DNA of 64,000 bases from Microcystis elabens FACHB-917 (GTDB lineage: Bacteria > Cyanobacteriota > Cyanobacteriia > PCC-6307 > Cyanobiaceae): positions 57,133 through 121,132 of the forward strand of contig NZ_JACJSZ010000006.1 in NCBI RefSeq assembly GCF_014698445.1, given 5' to 3'. The notes beneath the pieces are model-generated. The model worked only from the letters and a program-made list of their open reading frames with translations. It was not told where the DNA came from and ran no database searches. The translations under genes were made by a program, and so were the position numbers. Positions 9,093 through 15,281 of the stretch are shown in pieces; position 1 is the stretch's first letter; the number at the start of each line of letters is the position of its first letter.

Positions 9093-9866
9093 ATGGCCGT
9101 GTCTCTGATGCAGGATCCCAGCGGCGGATCCTCCCTGAAGGTGATCGAGGCCGTGAAGCAGGGCTGGGGGGCCTTCGCCCGGGCCCCCTGGGTGTTCATC
9201 GGCTTCACCCTGCTGGCGGGGGTGCTGAGCAGCGTCTGCTCGCTGATCCAGGGCCAGGTGGACCCCGACGAGGCCGCCGTGCTCACGGGGGTACAGGTGG
9301 TGCGGCTGCTGGTGGGCACGATCCTGAGCGTGCTGGTGAGCCTGTGGAGCACCACGGGCCTGATCCGCGGCGCCTGGAGCGCCCTCGCCGGCGGCAGGCC
9401 GGCCCTGGGCACCCTCACCCGCTGGGACGGGGCGGCCAGCTGGCGGCTGTTCCGCAACGGCCTGGTGCTGGGAATCCTGATGATGGCGATCCTGATGGTG
9501 GCCGCCCTGGTGGGGGTCGGCGCCGCCCGGCTCAACCAGATCCTGGCCGTGCTGCCTTTCCTGGCGGCCTTCACGGTGCTGATCTACCTGGCGGTGAACC
9601 AGAAGTTCATGGCCCAGATCGCCCTGCTGGAGGGCTGCGGACCGATCGACTCCATCACCCGGGGCCGCACGCTGCTGGATCCCCAGTGGGGCTCGGTGCT
9701 GCTGCTGGCCCTGGTGGAATTCGCCATCGCCCTGCTGGGCCTGCTGGCCTGCATCGTGGGCCTGCTGGTGGCGGTGCCGGTGATCCTCTGCACCAGCACG
9801 GCCGCCTATCGCCAGGTGTTCGGCAGCGAGGATCTCACCGGCCTGCTGGCCGAGCCGGCCGCGTGA
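9093..9866 (+). CDS. multi-pass membrane protein, unknown function
   Basis: A 257-residue protein with about five hydrophobic segments: WVFIGFTLLAGVLSSVCSLI, VVRLLVGTILSVLVSLWSTT, GLVLGILMMAILMVAALVGVG, ILAVLPFLAAFTVLIYLAV and VLLLALVEFAIALLGLLACIV. The short cytoplasmic N-terminus VIEAVKQGWGAFARAPW resembles the start of DUF975/YciC-like glycerophosphoryl-diester-phosphodiesterase membrane domains, but I would not assign a family. No enzymatic motif is visible. Confidence 0.7.
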   Translation: MAVSLMQDPSGGSSLKVIEAVKQGWGAFARAPWVFIGFTLLAGVLSSVCSLIQGQVDPDEAAVLTGVQVVRLLVGTILSVLVSLWSTTGLIRGAWSALAGGRPALGTLTRWDGAASWRLFRNGLVLGILMMAILMVAALVGVGAARLNQILAVLPFLAAFTVLIYLAVNQKFMAQIALLEGCGPIDSITRGRTLLDPQWGSVLLLALVEFAIALLGLLACIVGLLVAVPVILCTSTAAYRQVFGSEDLTGLLAEPAA

Positions 9867-10034
9867 ATCCGCCGTCCCCAAGGGGCGCAGCCGATCGCCG
9901 GATCGACAGCTGGAGGAGGGTGGGTGGCGGCCGAATCGAAACTGACTACCATTACCGATTGTTGTCGCTTCCGCCAGGGCGGTCGCCTCGTCTGAGCACG
10001 CACGTTCCCCAGCCGTTCCCCGTCCTCACCTTGC

Positions 10035-10787
10035 GTGCCCGTGCTCCTTCCGCGTGATGCCGACAATGACGCCTCCGCCGATCCGGAACCGTCGGCGGCA
10101 TGGATGGAGGACCAGATCCTGGCGTCCTGGGTTGTCAATGCCACCACCTGGATCCGGGCCGTCCGACGGGGCGAGATCCTCAGCCGCCTGAGGGTGACCA
10201 ACCGGGCGATCCTGGAGGCGATTGCCGACTGCGCCCCGGCCAGCCTGCTGGATCTGGGCTGCGGTGAGGGCTGGCTGGCCCACCACTGCGCCCTTCAGGG
10301 CATCGCCGTGCTCGGCACCGATGCCGTCAGCGAGCTGATCACCGTCGCCGCCGAGGACGCCCCGGACGGCGCCCGCTTCCAGAGGCTCTCCCACCAGCAG
10401 ATCGGCACCGGCGGCCTCAAGGAGCGCTTCGACGCGGTGGTGGCCAACTTCTCCCTGCTCGGAGATCACAGCCTCGAGGTGCTGTTCTCGGCGCTGCCGG
10501 CCCTGCTGGCCCCCGAAGGCAGCCTGCTGGTCCAGACCCTGCACCCGATGCTGGTCTGCGCCGACCTTCCTTACGAGGACGGCTGGCGGGAGGGGTCCTG
10601 GTCCGGTTTCTCGCCGGCCTTCCGCACGCCGGCGCCCTGGTTCTTCCGGACGCTGGAATCCTGGGTGCGGCTGTTCCGGCGCCATGGCCTGACCGTCAAG
10701 GAGCTGCGCGAACCGATCGATCCCCTCAGCGGTCAGCCCGCCTCGGTGATCTTCCACGCCAGCCCCGCTGCCCTCCCCCCCGGCTGA
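10035..10787 (+). CDS. class I SAM-dependent methyltransferase
   Basis: A 250-residue protein. Motif I is SLLDLGCGEGWLAHHCALQG (SAM glycine loop), followed by VLGTDAVSELI (acidic residue at the end of strand 2), FDAVVANFSLLGD (motif II) and LLAPEGSLLVQTLHP (motif III). A hydrophobic, aromatic C-terminal part (FRTPAPWFFRTLESWVRLFRRHGL) may form the substrate lid. The start is a GTG; an internal ATG at MEDQILASW is an alternative. Substrate unknown. Confidence 0.82.
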   Translation: MPVLLPRDADNDASADPEPSAAWMEDQILASWVVNATTWIRAVRRGEILSRLRVTNRAILEAIADCAPASLLDLGCGEGWLAHHCALQGIAVLGTDAVSELITVAAEDAPDGARFQRLSHQQIGTGGLKERFDAVVANFSLLGDHSLEVLFSALPALLAPEGSLLVQTLHPMLVCADLPYEDGWREGSWSGFSPAFRTPAPWFFRTLESWVRLFRRHGLTVKELREPIDPLSGQPASVIFHASPAALPPG

Positions 10788-10802
10788 GCAGAGGCGCCCG
10801 CC

Positions 10803-11954
10803 TCAGCGCAGGCAGGCCATCGGATGGCGCGGCGCCACCCCCAGGGCCTTGGCCACACCCGGGTGGCACACGGCGCCATCCACGGTGTTCAGGCCGCTGA
10901 GCAGTTCGGGCCGGTCGGTGACCGCCTCCAGCAGGCCGCGGCCCGCCATCACCAGGATGTAGGGCAGGGTGACGCTCACCAGCGCCTCGGTGGAGGTGAA
11001 GGGCACGGCGCCGGGCATGTTGCCCACGGCGTAGTGCTGCACCCCATGGATCGTCACCACCGGATCGGTGTGGGTGGTCTCGCGGCTGGTGGCGATGCAA
11101 CCCCCCTGGTCGATGGCCACATCCACGATCACCGAACCCGGCCGCATGCGCTGCACCAGCTCCTCCCCCACCAGGGTGGGGGCCCGGCCGCCGGGCAGCA
11201 GCACGGCGCCGATCAGCAGGTCGGTTCCCGGCACCAGCCGCTCGATCAGGCTGCGGCTGCTCACCAGGCTCGTCATCCGGCCGCGCCGGTAGGATTCCAG
11301 GCCTCGCAGCCGGTGCGGCGAGCGATCCAGCAGGAACACCTCCGCGTCCATGCCGGCGGCGATGCGGGCGGCATTCCAGCCCACGCTGCCCGCCCCCAGC
11401 ACCACCACCCGCGCCGGTCGCACGCCGGTGCAGCCGCCCATCAGGATGCCCCGGCCGCCGTGGGGCCGCTCCAGCAGGTGGGCGCCCACCTGGGCCGCCA
11501 GCCGGCCGGCGATTTCGCTCATCGGCGCCAGCAGCGGCAGGCTGCCGTCTTCGAGCTGCACGGTTTCGTAGGCCACCGCTGTGGTGCCGGCCTCGAGCAG
11601 GGCGTGGCCCACCTCGGGATAGGCGGCCAGGTGCAGGTAGGTGAACAGCACCAGATCGGGCCGCAGGAACGCAAACTCCTCCGGCTGCGGCTCCTTCACC
11701 TTCACCACCAGATGGGCGGCCCAGGCCTCCTCGCGGCTCACGAGCCGGGCGCCGACGGCCCGGTAGTCGTCGTCGCTGATGCCGGCGCCGAGGCCGGCAT
11801 CAGCCTGGATGCGCACCTCCATGCCCTGGCTGATCAGCTCCCGCACCCCGTCGGGGGTGAGGGCCACCCGCTGCTCATCCCGCTTGATCTCCCTTGGCAC
11901 GCCGATGCTGGCCATCGGGGACGTCAGGGGAGCCGCCAGGCCGGTGCTTGCCAT
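10803..11954 (-). CDS. ald: alanine dehydrogenase
   Basis: A 383-residue enzyme that reversibly deaminates L-alanine to pyruvate with NAD. The N-terminal catalytic domain begins at ASIGVPREIKRDEQRVALTP, and the Rossmann segment is VVLGAGSVGWNAARIAAGMDAEV. VIVDVAIDQGGCIATSRETTH and GVQHYAVGNMPGAVPFTST are family hallmarks. The longer start gives a 13-residue leader; an in-frame ATG directly before ASIGVPREIK (at 11915) would give 370 residues, closer to the usual length. It is convergent with the methyltransferase gene. Confidence 0.93.
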   Translation of the reverse strand: MASTGLAAPLTSPMASIGVPREIKRDEQRVALTPDGVRELISQGMEVRIQADAGLGAGISDDDYRAVGARLVSREEAWAAHLVVKVKEPQPEEFAFLRPDLVLFTYLHLAAYPEVGHALLEAGTTAVAYETVQLEDGSLPLLAPMSEIAGRLAAQVGAHLLERPHGGRGILMGGCTGVRPARVVVLGAGSVGWNAARIAAGMDAEVFLLDRSPHRLRGLESYRRGRMTSLVSSRSLIERLVPGTDLLIGAVLLPGGRAPTLVGEELVQRMRPGSVIVDVAIDQGGCIATSRETTHTDPVVTIHGVQHYAVGNMPGAVPFTSTEALVSVTLPYILVMAGRGLLEAVTDRPELLSGLNTVDGAVCHPGVAKALGVAPRHPMACLR

Positions 11955-11986
11955 GGGCCGGAAACGCTGAGGCTGACGGGTTGACC

Positions 11987-12703
11987 CTAAGCCCGGCCCG
12001 CTCCCTGGCCCGCCGCCAGGCTTGGGTATCGAGCGGCGATTCGCGACAGTGGCGGACGCTGCCCCAGCAGCTTGCTGCCCATCGCCGTGGGCGGCGCACT
12101 GGAGGCGGCAAAGCGGAGATCGAAACTGACCCGGCTGCAGGCGGTGTGATTGGCCACCGTGCCATGGCTGAGCAGGCCGCCATCAAAGAACAGGGCCTGA
12201 CCATGGAGCACCGCAATCGGCTGATGGCGGCCGCTGTCGTAGTCGTCTTCCACCCAGAGCGTGTTGCCGGCGCAGCAATCGGTGACGGGCAGCCAGAGAT
12301 TGATCTGCTCCAGGCGGCCCGTCACATCCGCATCGCGATGCCAGCGACTCACCGAACCGGTGCCGGCGAGATGCACACGCATCTTGGGGCGTTGCGCATA
12401 GGAGAGACGGCCGCCGAAATGGCGCACCAGCAGCTCCCGCACAAAACGCTCATAAATCGTGTAGAAACCGCAGCACAGTGGCAGCCGTTGCATGCGCTCG
12501 CGCAGGCGCAGATTGTCGGCGTAGCTGGGGCTGCGGCCGGGGCGGATCCAGTGCGACTGATGCAGCGTTTCCAGATCCGGCACCGCAAACACCGCCTCGC
12601 GCAAAAAGCGGGCAAATGGATAGCGATCGCGGTCATACTCGAGCAGCCAGGCGGCGCGCATCCCAGCCACCGGGCTCCAGCCCTCCCCGGGCGCCTGGCT
12701 CAT
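11987..12703 (-). CDS. phytanoyl-CoA-dioxygenase-like 2OG/Fe(II) oxygenase
   Basis: A 238-residue protein with a jelly-roll oxygenase signature. H122 and D124 in VSRWHRDADV form the HxD pair. H180 in GLLSHGTVANH is the distal metal His, and R191 in ACSRVSFDLRF is placed to bind 2-oxoglutarate. The beta strands LEQINLWLPVTDCCAGNTLWV and VLHGQALFFDGG fit the fold. Its ATG overlaps the stop of the OphMA-like methyltransferase gene (ATGA), indicating translational coupling. A hydroxylase acting on the same product as the methyltransferase is my inference. It is the last gene of the island operon. Confidence 0.75.
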   Translation of the reverse strand: MSQAPGEGWSPVAGMRAAWLLEYDRDRYPFARFLREAVFAVPDLETLHQSHWIRPGRSPSYADNLRLRERMQRLPLCCGFYTIYERFVRELLVRHFGGRLSYAQRPKMRVHLAGTGSVSRWHRDADVTGRLEQINLWLPVTDCCAGNTLWVEDDYDSGRHQPIAVLHGQALFFDGGLLSHGTVANHTACSRVSFDLRFAASSAPPTAMGSKLLGQRPPLSRIAARYPSLAAGQGAGRA

Positions 12704-15048
12704 GGCAGCCGCCTGGCCAGGGAGCGATTGATGATCTGCGCATAGAGCGCCGCCCGCTCCCACTTGTGCCAGATCAGCCCCCCCAGCAGCCAGGGCCGCT
12801 GGGCCTGCAGGGTCTGCAGGCTGCGCCAGGCGCCGGGGGAGAGGCCAAAGTCGGGTGGCTGGCGCAGATCTCCCTCCGCCACCGGCACCAGCCCCACCAC
12901 CGCCTGGCCCTTCACCTGGCCGTGGAGCACCGGCCGCAGGCTGATCGGATCGAGCAGCAGCGTCAGCTGGCCGCGCTCCGCCCCCGCCGGTCCATCGCTC
13001 CAGTTGAGTTGCCCGTTCTGCGCCTGGCCCGCACTGGCCGCGCCGTTGAGCCAGAGGCCCTCGCCGCTGAGCCGCAGGTGCCGCAGGCCGGCGTGGCCTT
13101 TCAGCGCGTAGTCGCCCCACAGACAGGACGGGAGCTCCGGTTGCTTGCACCAGTGGCGTTCCAGATCAAAGCGCTCGCCGCCGCAGAGCAGCTGGCGACC
13201 CTGCAGCAGCAGGAGGCCCTCCAGGTCCCGCCCGTTGAGGCTCAGCCGCAGCTGGCGCCCCAGGTCGGCGGACTCCACCATCTCCAGCACCAGCTCTCCG
13301 GCGCCGGAGCGATAGCGCCCCACCGCCATGGCCGGAGGCTGATGACCCGGCTGCACCTCCTGGAAGATCAGCCGATGGTCCGCCGGCACCGCCTCACCCT
13401 CGGGCCAGAGGCTCCCCAGCAGGCGCCGCCGGCCGCGGACGTCGAGATCGGTGCGCAGGAAGCCATGGCAGGGCTGGGCCGCCGTCGCCCGCCAGCGCAG
13501 CACCCCGCGCCGGTAGCGGAAGCGCTCGATCGGCTGGCCATCGAGCAGCAGCCGGGCCCGCTCGCCATCCCCCTGCAGCACCAGCAGGTGCTCCGACTGG
13601 CTCGATTGGTAAACACCGTTCCAGGGGAAGAGGCGGTCGCGCTGGAGCAGATCGATGTCGGTGCGCATGCGGCCCCACTGGCAGGCGCCATGGCCTTCGG
13701 TGGCTGCCCAGGCCTCCAGGGCGGCCAGCTCGAGCGCGCCATCGCCGCTGGCGAGGAGTTGGCCCAGGCGACGCAACAGGGGCCGCTGCCGGAAGAGGGC
13801 TTCCAGCAGCTGGCGGTTGGCGGGGCAGACCACCTGGCTGCCCTTGGCGGCCACCTGCAGGGCGCCGGCGTCGCGGCTGGCCAGCAGGGAGCGCTCGCGA
13901 TCCGTGAGATCGGCGAATTCAGGCACCGCCAGGGCGGCGTGGGGATCGTCGCGGTAGCGATCGGCCAGCTCCTGATCGAGGCGCAGGGCGATCAGAAAGC
14001 GATTGGCGGCCGTTTCCCCCTGCCAGTGGTAGCCGGCGGGCACCTGGAAGTGGGCAAAGGCGGCGAAGGCCTTGCGCTCCCGCGGCCCGTAGTGGCCGAT
14101 CCGTCGCAGCGGCGAGGCCACGGGCTTCGGCTGCTGCCCCGGCGCGAGCATCCCCAGGCGCTGCATCATCGCCGCATCGGGGGGAGCGGCGTCGCGGGGG
14201 GCCAGATAGAAGGTGGAGATGCCCGTCACGCGCGCCTGGGTGTCGGGATCATGGAGGGCGCTGAGGGGGTAGTGCTCGATCACGGGGGGGATCGTGGGGA
14301 AGCGGGAAGCGATGTAGTTGGTGACCGGATAATCGGCGCCGTAGTGCTGCTGCAGGTAGCGGATGAAGATCGAGAAGTTGTCATTGATGTAGCCCTTGCG
14401 GCGATAGCCCATCTCGCCGATCAGGCCCACCTGCCAGAGCACCACATGCAGCTGGGTGCAGGGCAGGCGTGCGCGGATCAACATGTCGGTGGCCTCCTGC
14501 ATCTGCATGCCGGGATGGGCGGGATCCACGCCCAGATCGACACAGAGGCAATCGAGCGCCGATACGCTGGGGCGCATCACGGCATGGTGGCCTTCGCGCC
14601 GGGCGATCTCGATGGCACGATGGGTGGAGAGCACAAAGATGCCGGGATGGCCGTAGTAAATGGCCACCACTTTCTTGCCCTGGCGAAGCGGTGCCAACAT
14701 CGCCTCGGTCATCTGCATGTAGGTGGTGTAGCGCACCTTGCTGTCGTCATACAGCACATACAGATCCAGAGCATCGGGCCGGCGCTGCTTGATCCAGGTG
14801 ACGGTGGCTGGATCCGCCACGCAGAAGAACACGGCATCGGCGCTGCGGATCAGCTCCTCATCGCCGAGGGTGAAGCCGAGGATGCCGATGCCCGAGCCGA
14901 GGATCGTGAGGCTGCCGGGCTGTTGGGGAGGAGTGGCCGGCGGGGTGTCCTGGATGGCCTCGGCCTGGGCCGTGATCTGGGCGGCGAGCTGCTGCCAGGC
15001 GCGGGCGTGCTGCTCCTGGCTGGGGAAGGGAGTGGGGGTGATGGTCAT
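12700..15048 (-). CDS. borosin-type (OphMA-like) alpha-N-methyltransferase with large beta-rich C-terminus
   Basis: A 782-residue protein in three parts. Residues about 45-285 are a tetrapyrrole-methylase-fold SAM domain beginning GSLTILGSG. They match my memory of the omphalotin enzyme OphMA almost motif for motif: YDDSKVRYTTYMQM, IYYGHPGIF, SVSALDCLCVDLGVDP and VTGISTFYLAP. Y100, R106, Y110 and Y131 or Y132 line up with the OphMA catalytic residues Tyr66, Arg72, Tyr76 and Tyr98. Residues about 325-402 are helical (FLIALRLDQELADRYRDDPHA, then FADLTDRERSLL) and resemble the OphMA clasp/substrate-binding helices. Residues about 410-782 contain three roughly similar beta-rich units starting at NGVY 478, VGRY 577 and WGDY 645, then a terminal helix. 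OphMA ends in a short methylated core; no such core is obvious here. A plain porphyrin or cobalamin methylase is unlikely. Confidence 0.8.
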   Translation of the reverse strand: MTITPTPFPSQEQHARAWQQLAAQITAQAEAIQDTPPATPPQQPGSLTILGSGIGILGFTLGDEELIRSADAVFFCVADPATVTWIKQRRPDALDLYVLYDDSKVRYTTYMQMTEAMLAPLRQGKKVVAIYYGHPGIFVLSTHRAIEIARREGHHAVMRPSVSALDCLCVDLGVDPAHPGMQMQEATDMLIRARLPCTQLHVVLWQVGLIGEMGYRRKGYINDNFSIFIRYLQQHYGADYPVTNYIASRFPTIPPVIEHYPLSALHDPDTQARVTGISTFYLAPRDAAPPDAAMMQRLGMLAPGQQPKPVASPLRRIGHYGPRERKAFAAFAHFQVPAGYHWQGETAANRFLIALRLDQELADRYRDDPHAALAVPEFADLTDRERSLLASRDAGALQVAAKGSQVVCPANRQLLEALFRQRPLLRRLGQLLASGDGALELAALEAWAATEGHGACQWGRMRTDIDLLQRDRLFPWNGVYQSSQSEHLLVLQGDGERARLLLDGQPIERFRYRRGVLRWRATAAQPCHGFLRTDLDVRGRRRLLGSLWPEGEAVPADHRLIFQEVQPGHQPPAMAVGRYRSGAGELVLEMVESADLGRQLRLSLNGRDLEGLLLLQGRQLLCGGERFDLERHWCKQPELPSCLWGDYALKGHAGLRHLRLSGEGLWLNGAASAGQAQNGQLNWSDGPAGAERGQLTLLLDPISLRPVLHGQVKGQAVVGLVPVAEGDLRQPPDFGLSPGAWRSLQTLQAQRPWLLGGLIWHKWERAALYAQIINRSLARRLP

Positions 15049-15101
15049 GGTGTTGTGAAACGGTGCGAAAGGTTTTAGATGTGGGGCTATCGAATCATCG
15101 C

Positions 15102-15122
15102 GGCAAAAGGTTCGCCTTTGCC
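15102..15122 (-). promoter_or_regulatory. hairpin in the leader of the OphMA-like gene
   Basis: GGCAAAAGG-TTCG-CCTTTGCC forms an 8-9 bp stem with one bulged A and a four-base loop, 54 bp upstream of the methyltransferase ATG. No T run follows on the minus strand, so a terminator role is not supported. It could stabilise or control the 5' leader. Confidence 0.3.
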
Positions 15123-15198
15123 ATCACGATCAAATGGCTGCGATTCTTAAAATAAGCGAATGAATGCAACGCCCCGCCTCAATAACCAGCAACGGTTG

Positions 15199-15281
15199 TT
15201 AGCCTGAAGCAAAGTGCTAGTTAAGCTGAAATGCTAATTAAGCCGAAACGCCAACTAAGCTGAAGCGAAACGGAAACTAAG
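15199..15281. repeat. short imperfect direct repeats between the repeat protein and methyltransferase genes
   Basis: About four and a half units built around TAAGCYGAAR..., spaced 17-22 bp (starts near 15199, 15221, 15238, 15256 and 15278), run up to and slightly into the stop of the upstream gene. The surrounding spacer 15049-15276 is clearly AT-richer than the core genes. A binding-site array or a replication-slippage product are both possible. Confidence 0.5.

Noticed and set aside
12700..12790. Possible borosin core peptide at the extreme C-terminus of the methyltransferase
   Set aside because: The last residues (LIWHKWERAALYAQIINRSL) are a charged amphipathic helix, not the short hydrophobic core followed by a cleavable tail seen in omphalotin precursors.
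12700..15048. Annotation as a porphyrin or cobalamin methyltransferase
   Set aside because: It does have that fold, but the YDDSKVRYTTYMQM, YYGHPGIF and clasp-like helices match OphMA, and no tetrapyrrole pathway genes are nearby.
12478..15078. An 866-codon open frame on the plus strand
   Set aside because: It is antisense to the OphMA-like gene; high GC removes stop codons from that frame. Its composition is Gly/His/Gln/Arg-rich with no motifs.
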